Of a stretch of DNA of 54,864 nucleotides, positions 33,736 to 44,450 are shown piece by piece. The notes under the pieces were generated by a model, which was given only the letters and a program-made list of their open reading frames with translations, searched no databases and had not been told where the DNA came from. Source of the DNA: Gnetum montanum (taxonomy: Eukaryota > Streptophyta > Gnetopsida > Gnetales > Gnetaceae); the NCBI GenBank assembly GCA_015680685.1, contig MNCI01024201.1, forward strand, positions 1 to 54,864, read 5' to 3'. The translations under genes and the position numbers were made by a program. Every line of letters starts with the position of its first letter. The stretch's first letter is position 1.

Positions 33736-34198
33736 TGTTATAGTCCTGAACACCTTCACAAATAATGCACTGCAATTTTTTACTCTTTTTCCTTCTCTTT
33801 GCGAAAGCTAAAAATTCGAATTAGCCAATAGCCTATTTTCGATAAGAACTGCCTACTTATATGCAAAACTAACCGACTTGATGCCCAATTAAAGCAAGAC
33901 TTGTCCAAACGCTAGTGTTAGTATGAACTGGAACCTGAAGATTAGGGCATTAATTGTGGTAGATAATGCATGCATTACGGTTCGAAACGACCTTAAACTA
34001 CTACATCTTATCGCTTCGTAATCGGGTCACATTAATTATAGGCTGTTCACAGTATTCAAAATTCAGTTAGCTCTTCACGCTCGGCAACGTCATGCCATAC
34101 CTTTTTCAAAACTACACCAAGCATCATACGTTAATATTGGGGGCATCTAACTTAGCATTTTTCTAACCAATTTCATATTTGGCAATTTTGCAAGACAG
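33736..34198. other. Gap between the antisense gene and RT of C1
   Basis: It holds the antisense leader and a TATA-like box (33856-33865), one ACCTTAAACTA unit near 33975 and, in sense direction, a T-rich tract ending in CAAGACAG at 34191-34198 just before the RT frame. The latter is a possible sense splice acceptor, matching CAG at 5215 in B. Confidence 0.5.
33856..33865 (-). promoter_or_regulatory. TATA-like box of the antisense gene in C1
   Basis: On the minus strand TGCATATAAG lies about 120 bp before the exon 1 ATG at 33735. B has a similar box at a similar place. Confidence 0.4.
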
Positions 34199-37100
34199 TT
34201 GGCAAATGGACAAAACTTTATCTGCACCCCTAGCCTTAACAGGCCCACATGGGGGAATCATTGGACAATTTGATCCCACACTAGTAGAAACTAACCTTGT
34301 CCTCAATGACGCAACCATAGCCATGTCGGAAACATCTCTAGATTGGCCAGAACAATCGATGTGCATGCTAGATCTAGAGGCTGGAGATGTAACCGAAGAC
34401 CCCCTTAGTGAGGTCTCTGTGGTTACGCATAAAGGTGAGACTAAAACTCTTAAGGTTAGTTCTTTGCTAGACCAAAAGGCACATGACAACATAAAACAGA
34501 CGCTCCAGAATAATGTCACAGTGTTCGCATGGTCATATGAAGATATGTCAGGACTAGACCCAAGACTAATACAACACAACATAATTTTAGATCCCCATAT
34601 TAGACAAAAAACACGAAAAATTAAGCCAGAAGTCACGCTAGCAGTACGTGATGAGCTCACTAAACTATACCAGGCTGGTTTTATTCGCATGGTCGATTAC
34701 TTAGACTGGGTATCTAACATTGTAGTTGTTCCTAAAAAGCTCGGAGGGATACGCATCTGCATAGACTTCCGATACTTAAACAAAGCTACAATCAAGGACA
34801 ATTTCCCACTACCGAGTATCAACGAACTAGTGGATACAACCGCTGGACATGCGCTTTTATCCTTCATGGATGGCTTCTCAAGATATAATCAAATTTGTAT
34901 CAACCCAGAACACCAGTTGAAAACAACATTCATGACACCTTGGGGGACCTTTTGTTACACTATGATGTCTTTTGGTTTAAAAAATGTCAGAGCTACGTAT
35001 CAACGAGCTATGCCGTACATCTTTAGCGATTACCTCCTAGGGAGACTAAATGATTATGTTGAAGATATAGCTGTTAAGTCCATAAGGTCAGAAGCTCATT
35101 CAGAGGATCTGGAGTTAGTCCTTAAAAGATGCTCTAAATATGACCTCTGGCTCAACCCAAAGAAGTGCGTATTCGGAGTCAAAACCGGACGCATGCTGGG
35201 GTTTGTGGTATCGGAAACTGGTATACGAGTAGACCCTGACAAGGTCAAGGCCATTGTTGAATTGACACCTCCTACAAATCTCAAACAATTACACGGATTG
35301 CAAGGGAGGTTATAGTTTATCAGGCAGTTCATTTCGAGACTAACAGACAAGTTACACCCTATGCAGCATCTGCTAAAAAAGGGGGTTAATTTCGAATGGA
35401 TAGACGATTGTTAGCGTGCATTTGACAGCTTGAAGCAAGAACTTCAACGATTGCCAATAATATTCCCTCCACAAAGGGATCAACCATTCTACATTTACCT
35501 CGTGACCCTAGACGTAGCCCTAGCTGCATTACTCTATCAAAAGAGAGATAATGGGTCAGAAGTACCGATATACTACTTGAGTCATGCTCTATGTGTGTAT
35601 GAAACAAGGTATAATGAAGTAGAGCGTAATTGTTTAGCATTAGTATTTACGCTCAAAAAATGTAGACTATCTCTTCCGTACCCAAGTCAACATAATCTGC
35701 AAGAATAACATCCTTAGGGCTATTATGCACAACCTGTATGAAAGTAGTAAGATAGCTCATTGGAAAGCTATCATGACAGAATTTGATTTGCATTACATTG
35801 GTCAATCTTCTATGAAAGGCCAAGCGATAGCTGATCAACTAATAACATCGCGTATTGACAGTCAGGCGACGATAGAGCCTGAATTTCCCGACTAGCATGT
35901 ACATAGTCTAAGCCCTGTCCTAACAGGCCTCAAAGCAACGTTACATTTTGACGGAGCTTCAACCGCTAGAGGCGGCAGTGCTACCACGGTCATTATGCTG
36001 TCACCTGAGGATGTACGTCTGCATGCCTACCGCTTGACCTTTCCCTGTACGAACAACTTGGTAGAGTACGAGGGGCTCCTTAGGGGATTATTAATAGCCA
36101 GAGAGCTTGATGTTCAACACCTAGCGATTAGGGGCGATTCGATGCTTGTTATAAATCAAATCACAGAAGTCTACGCCTGCAAGGCTACACATTTACAACC
36201 CTACTGCGATATGGCTAAAGATCTTTTGAAGCAGTTCGTAGCAACTGATGTCCAACACGTGCCTCGAAATGACAACATGCTAGCCGATGCACTGGCTACA
36301 TTAGCTTTGAATGTGTCGTCGCACCTGTTCGACACTTGTCCCACCTTAATAATAGAGTGTACAGATCCTATCATTCAGATGACGCAAATATCTTCACTGC
36401 TCGAGGATAGAATGCCAGAGTGGTACGATAACATTAAAACTTACCTCCTGCATGGTGAACCACCACACGAGCTAACACGCACACAAAAAGATGCAATCCG
36501 CAAGCGAGCTAGGCAATACGTCATCATAGGAGATAGTACCCTTTGTAGATGCTCTTTTGATGGAGTACTACTTACTTGCATTAACAAAGATCAAGCACAA
36601 TGTATAGTTGGTGAAGTTCACGAGGGACTGTGCGGAGGACACGTAGCACCACGAACCATGGCTACTAAAATTCATCACTTAGGGTATTATTGGCTGTATA
36701 TGGAAAAAGACTGTCTTACAAAGGTTAAAACATGCAACACGTGTCAACGTTACGTGAACCTTATACATGTGTCGCCTATGGAACTACACACGACTCAGAT
36801 TACATGGCCCTTTCAATGATGGGGATTAGACATTATAGGGCCTATCACACCAAAATCTTCCACAGGTCACAGCTTCATAATCACGACTACTGACTATTTC
36901 ACGAAGTGGGTGGAAGCCATCCCTTTGCAAAAGATCACATCTCAACAGATCGACCATTTCATTTTAGACAACATCGTAACTAGATTTGGCCTCCCGATGA
37001 CTATCGTGACCGACAATGGGCCACAATTTAGCAGTGTGGAAACCAAATCATTTTGTGATAGCCTTGGTATCAAACAATCTTTTTCCTCACCTTATTACCC

Positions 37101-37650
37101 ACAAGCGAATGGTTAAGCCGAAGCAACGAACAAGGACATTATCAACTTACTCAAGAAAATGCTCAGTAGCAACAAAAGACGATGGCATGAAAAGATTCTC
37201 TATGTGCTATGGGCGTATCGTACCACATGTAGAACAACTATAGACAGTACACCCTATAGCCTAGTCTATGGACCTGAGGCGGTGCTACCCCTCGAATTAA
37301 AAATTCCTTCTCTATGGATAGTCCTCTCCACAATTATAAATGATGCTCAACACATTGAGTCTCGGATCATGGATTTGGACTCAGTAGAAGAGAAGCGAAT
37401 ACAGACGCTTGATACCATCGAAAAGTATCAAGATAAGCAGAGGCAGAAGTACTATCATAATCTTCAACAACGTCCGATCGAGAAGGGAGATTTGGTTCTC
37501 AAGGCCGTTCGTGAACTAGTAGGCAAGTTCTCTGCAAACTAGGAGGGCCCTTTCTTGGTGGTTGATGTGTATGGCAACGGTGCATTCAAGCTAGTAGATA
37601 TCAACAGCAACGAGTTACCGAATCCTGTGAACCATATATATCTGAAGTAG
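34199..37650 (+). pseudogene. pol: Reverse transcriptase, two RNase H domains and integrase of C1
   Basis: RT spans about 34600-35315 (YQAGFIRMVDYLDWVSNIVV, RICIDFRYLNKA, PWGTFCYTMMSFGL). The catalytic box reads YVED (35055-35066) instead of YVDD. After a shared TAG (35313) comes the Ty3 RNase H (IYYLSHALCVYETRYNEVER). A 2-nt deletion near 35665 shifts the frame. The archaeal-type RNase H typical of Tat elements is at about 35940-36310 (LHFDGASTARGG, NNLVEYEGLLRGL, GDSMLV, NDNMLADALA). Integrase follows with a His/Cys finger (HEGLCGGHV, CNTCQ), catalytic LDIIGP, VTDNGPQF and AEATNK, and YLK at the end. TGA before WGLD and TAG before AEATNK break it. The enzymes would copy and insert the element. 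Confidence 0.9.
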
Positions 37651-37689
37651 TACTACATTTAACTGCATATCCAGTGTTAACATCAGGCA

Positions 37690-38225
37690 CATCAATCGTC
37701 CGCTACGACATAAAACTGGTGCTCTCCTCACGCGTCCACCATGACGCTAAACTGGCAATGATCGTCCGCTACGACGTAAAACTGGCACTTTCTGCACAAG
37801 TCCACCACGACGCTAAACTAGCAATGATCGTCCACCATGATGTAAAATTGGCAAGTTGCAATCATCTGCTACGACGTAAAACTGATAGTGTTGTACAGGT
37901 CCACCAAGACGTAAAACTGGCATTTCCTGCACGTGTCCGCCACGACACTAAACTGGCACCGGCTGTCCGCCATGACATAAAACTAGCACAGGTAGGTATC
38001 CGTCTGCTAAGACGTGAAACTAGCATAGATTTGTCCTTGGGTCACGACATGAAACTGACATTCACAGCACAGTCTATTGAGACTATAAAATAGCTCTACC
38101 ACCATCCGCTACGACGTAAAACTAGCATTTTTTAGTCTACCCAAACTTTAAACTGGGACCATGGTCTACTGGGACTTAAAACAAACAACAGCAGTCTACT
38201 AGGACTTAAAACTGGGACATATAGA
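37690..38225 (+). repeat. Degenerate tandem array, about 34-bp unit, core TAAAACTGGCA
   Basis: About fifteen units with the core RTAAAACTRGCA, mostly preceded by TCCGCYACGAC or TCCACCACGAC, are spaced 29 to 37 bp apart. One member is missing near 38080. The core resembles the GGCCTAAAACTAGC units flanking the antisense gene, so the same motif type occupies three non-coding gaps of the element. Confidence 0.8.
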
Positions 38226-38484
38226 CCACCAACACATGAATTAGGCAAGCGTGACCATCTCTGCATGACTGCAAAACGAACGGGGTGGGATGTTGGGACA
38301 ATCCCAACATCGCTACCTCACGGGCATTCTGCTGATTCCTCNTAGGACTTAAAACTGGGACATATAGACCACCAACACATGAATTAGGCAAACGTGACCA
38401 TCTCTGCATGACTGCAAAACGAACGGGGTGGGATGTTGGGACAATCCCAACATCGCTACCTCACGGGCATTCTGCTGATTCCTC
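38200..38484. repeat. 142-bp direct duplication around a single N (assembly join)
   Basis: Bases 38200-38341 and 38343-38484 differ by one base, with one N at 38342. This is probably two abutted contig ends. Only one copy is likely to be real. Confidence 0.85.
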
Positions 38485-39552
38485 AAATATGCTGAAAGGC
38501 ATACTACTGATCCCTTGGAGATGTTGTCACTACACCCATTTCAGCGGTGGCACCTCTAAGAGGTTAGTTTTGTCATCCAGAGCCCCAAAGGAGTTCTCAT
38601 CAACCACAACCTTGGGATTCTCCACTCATCATCACTATTAGACTCTGGCTTCACAGATTCACCTAGCTGGTTCTTTACATAACCAGTCGGGTGCGATGAG
38701 TTTGATTTTCTTTGGTGGCGATATGCTGGGCCGAGCATCAACATTCCGACCCTGGCCTCTTGCTATGGTTCCTCCTTCACGACCCACTCACTCTATCTTG
38801 CCCTAAACGGTACTTGTTTCAACAACCTCTCTAGTGATTCAGCTGAGCGATGGTGTCCTCTATTTTCTTCTTTGATTGCAGGTTACTTGCTACGAGGATG
38901 TCATTCAAGAGTGCATTCATCTAAGCGGTGAAGTACAGACAACATTTTAAGATGGCCGCTTAGGTTAGCCTGTCTACTTAGAAATGCAACCTTGTTTTTC
39001 TCATAATCCTACCTCTTGCTCTTATTCCCCCCCTTAGTCATCCCATCTATTTTCCTTGCATAAAATGTGAATACGCAGCATACGCTTTCCGCATCTGCAT
39101 TATAGTTAAGTCCATGAACTGGTGCAAAGCAATTCGCCTAGTGGAAGCCAAAAAAAAAGAGGGTCGGCAAAATGGATGAAACACAACTCATCCAGGCTGT
39201 GCAGACGCAACACAATTCGTCTATGCAAGCCCCTTCATCTACAATATGACAGCATAACTCCATGCAAATGCAATCACAGGAGAAGGCCTAATTGCTTATG
39301 CGTGAAAAACTATACTCACTCACTCACTTGAGTCTTCCTCGAACCTCACTTGAGTTTTCCCTGAACCTCTCTCCTCTTACCTCTGTACGAATTCCCTCAC
39401 GTACCATTTTATCTCCCATTTCCCTCATTTTTGCACTTCTGCTTTGACAAGGTGACACTTGAGTAACCATTGATGAATGCTGTTGGTACTTTTACCCATC
39501 CGGTGTTTCGTATTCTTTGTCGACGTCTTTCGGGCAAGCCCTCTAAACGTCA

Positions 39553-39567
39553 ACAAAGAGGGGCAAT
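39553..39567 (+). promoter_or_regulatory. Polypurine tract of C1
   Basis: ACAAAGAGGGGCAAT lies immediately before the 3' LTR start TGAAAC. It primes plus-strand synthesis. Confidence 0.8.
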
Positions 39568-41157
39568 TGAAACACCATGGAAATTGTGAATCGGCCTAGG
39601 CCGAAGATTCACGATTCAGGTGAAAGTTTGCGACAGAAATCCAGAAGACAGAACAAGGCAAAGAGGTGCACAGCATCAAGTCTCCAAGTTTCTTACAAAT
39701 TCCAACCTTACTTTGTTTTCTCTCTTTACGCTACATTACACAACATAGTGTAATGACACTTGGTGTAACTCTGCTTAATGTAGCCTGATATTAGAAAGTA
39801 ACTTACTTTGGCGAATTCGACAAGGTTTAAGGTCTAAGTAGCATGATATGTGACTTGTCGCATATTCCGCTAAGTTTTTTTGTTCAAGGCTAAATTTACG
39901 GTCCATTATGTAGAGTGACGTAATGAGCTTCGAGGAAGTCAAAGTCACAGTCCAAAGAAGCACGGCAGATTGGTTTCTTCTGTTTGATTGGTCGCTTTAC
40001 GCTTATTACGCCACGTAGCGTAAACAAGCGTAACTTGTTGTGAAGTTGACCATTTTACGCTCTATTACACTTTACGACGTAAATGAGCGTAAAACAGCTT
40101 GAATCAACTACTCATATGCTTTATTACGCTCTGTCGCGCTATGCAGTGTAAACGAGTGTAATATAGCCTAAAGTCAACTAAGGCAGTACTAGACATGCAC
40201 CTGCTCTCCATACGCACAATACGCTCATCAGCGTATCACAGCGTAATTATAAGGCGGCTTCAGTGGGAGTGGTTGACAATGTACATTGCCCCCTTTCCCA
40301 AAAATGTGATGCAACATGACCAGTTTCAACATAAAGTTTACCAAGTCAACGACATTTTGAAAGTTCGAGACACGTGTCATCAGGGTCGTGCCTTCTCCAC
40401 GTACTACTGAACCTATAAATACTCTAATTGGCAAAGAAAGAAAAGGGGGGATCACCTTTTAGCAGAGACAGAAGACATTTTTTGAGCGTTGGCAGTAGGA
40501 GCGATCAGTCTTTTTGGCGAAAATATAGTTCTCTCCATTGGCGATCATTAGCAGCTTTGAGCAAGGGCTACCGAAGGCAAAAAGAGTAGATCAGAGATCA
40601 AGAGATCATCTGGTATGATTGGAAAGGTTTATTGATCAGAAACAGTTGATCAATAGACATCCAGGCTTGACCTTCCTTGCATTCCACCTTTGGCTTACGA
40701 GGTAGATCGAGCTTCATTCTGTACTCCCATTTGAACAGTTTTCTTGTTGTTTTTTGTATGCCTCGCACAAGATAAGTGGAGTTTGCTATTTGAACTTTGT
40801 ATACAATATACTCAGTCTTCGAGTCAAAACATAGATCTTGGAATTGCGCATCTTTCCTAAATCTGATCTTTCTTGTCGCGTTGATGTTGCTATTATTTCA
40901 AGTAATTTACATTGTTTTCTACATCCTTCTATAATTCATTGAATGAAATTATTTCATAGAATATCTATATAATACACATATTGTCATGATATTCATTAAT
41001 TTACTGGTTAAGTAAGTCCCTATCTGATTGACAAGACTATTCAGGGCACCACAGATTCGTTTTCTCCAGCACGACCCTCGCACGGATCCGTGGTTAAGAC
41101 TATGTACATGGATTTTTGTTCGGTATTTTCCAGCGACCGATGTTTTCCATCGTTACA
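39568..41157 (+). repeat. 3' LTR of C1
   Basis: It has the same length and ends as the 5' LTR and is followed by CTCGT. Several palindrome arms show CG changed to TG or CA compared with the 5' LTR (for example TTACAC for TTACGC), the mark of methylated CpG decay. Confidence 0.95.
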
Positions 41158-41162
41158 CTCGT
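41158..41162. repeat. Target site duplication of C1, right copy (CTCGT)
   Basis: It is identical to 23507-23511. Confidence 0.95.
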
Positions 41163-41270
41163 CATTTAGCTCTAGTGTACTTGGTAATTAAAGTCTATGG
41201 AATTCGACCAGATCACACATGAACGTTTGTGATTCGTATGGTTAGCGTAGGGGTACCTCGCCACTCATCA
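41158..41270 (+). repeat. 5' LTR of A2, right part
   Basis: It resumes the A LTR after C1 and ends GGGGTACCTCGCCACTCATCA-like, as the A1 LTR does at 3241. GAATTCGACCxGATC and TTCGTATGGTT are shared with A1. The primer-binding site follows directly. Confidence 0.85.
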
Positions 41271-41271
41271 T

Positions 41272-41289
41272 TGGTGCTATTGCCGGGGA
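41272..41289 (+). promoter_or_regulatory. Primer-binding site of A2, tRNA-Asp type
   Basis: TGGTGCTATTGCCGGGGA starts one base after the LTR. It differs at two bases from TGGCGCCGTTGCCGGGGA, the site known from plant Athila-type elements and complementary to the 3' end of tRNA-Asp. Both differences fit C-to-T and G-to-A decay. Confidence 0.75.
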
Positions 41290-42100
41290 CTTTATTTCTA
41301 TGTGCACTATCTAAACTTAGTGAAACTTAGTAACCTCATTGTTCAAACCCTAAGAGTCAAATCTTATAAAAACAAAATTATTATTACAACTAAATTCAAT
41401 CTTAATTGCACATTATATATAGATTCATTAACATAAAATTTTTTCTTCTTACAAGAGTCTATCTTCGCCTAGGGCAGACCAGTTGCCTTAACAATACTGG
41501 GTGGTATATGCTCATCTCAATGAGTATATACCAGACTTCACTTTCATCTTACATCAAGACAAAATGCTACAGTGGCACAACATGGAAGGAAACATTGTGT
41601 TACCACCAGATCAATCTATTCTAGTTATGCTCTAGCTAATGCTTGCATGACATGGATTTCAACATCTTCATGGGGAGTATGAAATTTGAGATCTTGATTT
41701 AAGGGATTATCATCCCATTAAAGCACAAAGGTTAAGGGATTGTTAGCTGGAGCACCAACATGAGCTTGTGAAGGGCAAGGGGTTGAACACTTTTCCACCT
41801 TTGCTTGGCCCATTAGATGGAGGTGAATACTTCTCTGGGAGCTTTTCCTTTGATGATACTCCTTTGTTTAACTTTGGTCAAGGGGTCCTCAACTAGAACA
41901 TACAATTCACAATTCATAATCCAGGTTTTGGTCAAAATGGATCCAATACAAAAATGGATTTGGAGGAGCAAGTTATGATAAAGGGGCAAATGGAGGTCAT
42001 GATAGCGATCATTGATAAAAGGGTGATAGGCATCGACATGATGCAAGTTCTCCTTCCTCTTTCCCTTCATCATCATCTTCTTCTTCATCGGGTTTAAATT
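41290..42100 (+). other. Leader and degraded start of gag in A2
   Basis: The first 350 bp are AT-rich leader. From about 41640 a stop-ridden frame leads towards a Ser-rich and Gly/His/Asp-rich stretch (41990-42100) that joins the Gag N-terminus. I could not fix the start codon. Confidence 0.4.
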
Positions 42101-43000
42101 GTGGCTATTGAGGACATGACCATGATGGAGGTAACCAACGGGACCAAAACAACAGAAGGGACCATCACAGTCACAATCGAAGGTGTGGACAATCCAGAGA
42201 GACCCACCATCATGAAAGAAGGGTTAGTAGAGAACATTGTAAGCACCATCACCATGGCCTTGATGAACCTCTACTTGTCACTCGAAGCATGTTAAACATT
42301 GCAGATGCCATGAAGATTCCAACAAGGCACGTAAAGGATAGCAAAATAAAGAGGTTGGACATGAACATCTCTCAGTTTGAGGGAGGCTACGATGTTGATC
42401 CGCAAAATCATCTCAAAGCCTTCCAGGATGCATGTGCCTTGTAGAATATTGAGAACAATTGGCAGAAGTTGAAATTATTCTCAAGGACACTCATTAAGGA
42501 AGCAGAAAACTGGTATTGGTCCTTGGAGCCAGAATTAATTCAATGATGAAGTACGATGTTAGAATTGTTTAATGACAAATATCAAACGTACTCCTAAGTA
42601 TCCAATCTGAGGAAGTAGATCCAAGGGTGGAAACAAGGAAACCATGAATCCTTGGATGCCACTATTAGTTGATACTACTCTTTGTTGTATAAGTTTTTTA
42701 GCCATGGATACTCTCAGTTTGATTAACTTTGTCATATCATAGATGGGTTGCAGTCTGAAATAAGGAAAAACCTTGGTGTTTATGCTCAAGGGAGATTGAT
42801 AGAGTTAAATGGTCGTTGGATTCAAAAGTCAATTAAGTAGGTAGCTAGGGAGGAGGGAGAATTGAGAAAATGAAAAAGTGTAGAGGAATACAATAGGAAC
42901 CCTTCTATTTGCAAAAGGGGGGTTCGATTTTGTGACAGTGAGGATGAGTTAACTAGAGATGAGGTGGCTAATTAGAAAACCTTACGACTTCAAAAAATTG
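42101..43000 (+). pseudogene. gag: Gag of A2
   Basis: An Arg/His-rich N-terminal part (RRDHHSHNRR, then HHHERRV) is followed at about 42310-42600 by the Gag domain: KRLDMNISQFEGGY, HLKAFQDACAL, EAENWYWSLEP, LELFNDKYQTYS. It is the homologue of the minus-strand fragment at 1-555. At least six stops and frameshifts, including TAG for Gln and TGA for Trp, disable it. Confidence 0.75.
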
Positions 43001-43960
43001 TAATTGGAAATCATGGCTAAGGTTGACCAATTATGGGCTCCATGGACAATAAGTTTCAAGTTGTTTTAAAAATTGCTGAAGAGTCCGAAGAGGAAAGTGA
43101 TGAGTGTGAGCATTGGAGACGTAAGGAAGCTGAATGTGCCATATCCAAGGGTAAGGGTAAGATGGTTGCGATAGAAATAGTTGTAGATTGCGAATCAGAT
43201 GATGATGGCAGGTGTGACATCTGCTAGTATGAACATCCTAAGGGATGTTGTCCAATTGTGTTACACTAGCAGGAATTTAGGGTATATGCTTTACATCCAC
43301 AACTTGCACAAAGGCAAATACTCAAAAGATTGGCTTATCCACAAGGCAACTCTCAATAGTTCCACCAACCATAGTAGTACTATCCAAGTGGAACTCCACC
43401 GCAACCCTATAAATTGTATCAGCAATGGTAGCAACCACAATCGTGGACGTTGGCACCTCTAAGATAGTAGTACCCCTACTGATAACTAGATCCCTATGGT
43501 TATTATATTCAACAACCTTCATCTCCATGGGACTCCTCTGGTCATGTTGCTGCTTACCAACCTCACCACTACCCTCCTGAAGTGTACCAACCACCATATC
43601 CAAGGAGGAAGAACACCTACTGTCATCATGTTCCTCCTGTTCTTGCACCTACTCCTTTGCCTCTTGCACAACTACAACTTGCTCCATCCATGCAGGGTGA
43701 ATTGTCTGCCCAACCATAACAAAGAAACACTATGAGGGAGGTTAATCTGCAACTGGTTAACCAACCAAGTGGATCAGAACCATGATCAAAGAAAAGATCC
43801 TTCTTGCGACCTCATAGTCTACCAAAGCTCTTAGAGACATTAGTGGTTGGTAGCCTTGCTCCCCCACCTTTCTCTACTTCACCTTTATCTAAGTTCCCTT
43901 CAAACTAAAATCCCTCTCGAATCCATATTGTAATGTTGACCATGTTGTATCTGATTGGAT
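43001..43960 (+). pseudogene. Gag-protease linker of A2, acidic then Pro/Gln/Tyr-rich
   Basis: An acidic stretch (ESEEESDECEHW, then a CDIC and HPKGCC cysteine pair that may be a remnant zinc finger) leads to a low-complexity region rich in Tyr, Pro and Gln (for example YQPHHYPPEVYQPPYPRR near 43550-43610). Such linkers lie between nucleocapsid and protease in Athila-type elements. Many stops are present. Confidence 0.5.
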
Positions 43961-44450
43961 TTGAGTTGGTAATCTACCTAGGAAGTTAGTTGATCCTGGG
44001 AGTTCCTTAGTATATTTGCAAATTGCTGGGCATGAGCCTTATAAAGCTCTTTTTAACTCTATTTTTTGTGTTAATATGATCTTGCATGATATGTACACTA
44101 TGTGGGACCTTCCTCCCTTGAAGAAGAGCAACATCAGGCTAGATTTGGTAGACCAATCCATCATTGTTCTATTGGGATTGGTAGAGGAAATTGTAACCAT
44201 CGTTTGTGGGTGGTTATATCTTATTGACTTTCTAGTAATCAAGGTGGAGAATTGGAAGGGGGACTTCCCAATTATTATGGGAAGGGTGTGGTTAAGCACT
44301 GTTGATTCCAAAATAGGCATTAAAGATATTTCCTTAGAGATATCTAAAAAAAATGAATTTAAAAAGATTGAGAAGAAGAAGGTTCCATGTATTGCGTATA
44401 GCGATTCAAGGTGCCATTGTGTGCAAAAGTTATGGTCAGTGAAGTGAACA
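43961..44450 (+). pseudogene. Aspartic protease of A2
   Basis: The frame has LVDPGSSLVYL at the catalytic position (DxG-type motif degraded to DPGSS), then IRLDLVDQSIIV, VDFLVIKVENW-like FLVIKVENWKGDFPIIMG, and RVWLSTVDSKIGI. The order matches the protease of Athila-like elements (LADRS, EDV, PIILGRPFL, TxxAxID). The open stretch 44016-44447 is unusually long for this element. Confidence 0.65.

Larger units (their letters stand above)
37651..39552. other. 3' non-coding tail of C1
   Basis: There is no protein signal between the integrase stop and the polypurine tract. The first 600 bp are a degenerate tandem array (37690-38225), followed by an assembly duplication (38200-38484). The remaining kilobase is unstructured as far as I can see. 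Confidence 0.6.
23512..41157 (+). mobile_element. Complete Tat/Ogre-like element C1 with antisense gene
   Basis: The element is 17,646 bp with two 1590-bp LTRs, a primer-binding site, Gag-protease (25350-29162), an antisense eight-exon gene (33735-29683), RT with two RNase H domains and integrase (34199-37650), a repeat-rich tail and a polypurine tract. A perfect CTCGT target duplication shows one insertion into the A2 LTR. Over the first 113 aligned bases of the two LTRs I count nine differences, eight of them transitions. The copy is therefore old. Stops in every frame make it inactive. Confidence 0.95.

Noticed and set aside
34163-34690. 175-codon minus-strand frame over the C1 RT
   Set aside because: It is the mirror of the well-supported sense RT frame, with low-complexity Ser/Val composition. 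The true antisense gene ends its coding at 33735.
37690-38225. CRISPR-like periodic array
   Set aside because: Units are degenerate direct repeats without unique spacers, in a plant retrotransposon tail. CRISPR does not apply.
23512-41157. Dating C1 from LTR divergence
   Set aside because: Only a short stretch was compared by eye and the mutation pattern is methylation-biased, so no age is given.
39568-41157. Reading this LTR as an independent solo LTR
   Set aside because: It has a polypurine tract in front, equal length to 23512-25101 and a target duplication shared with that LTR, so it is the C1 3' LTR.
41158-41270. Reading this as a separate solo LTR fragment
   Set aside because: The CTCGT duplication and the primer site that follows show it is the end of the A2 5' LTR interrupted by C1.
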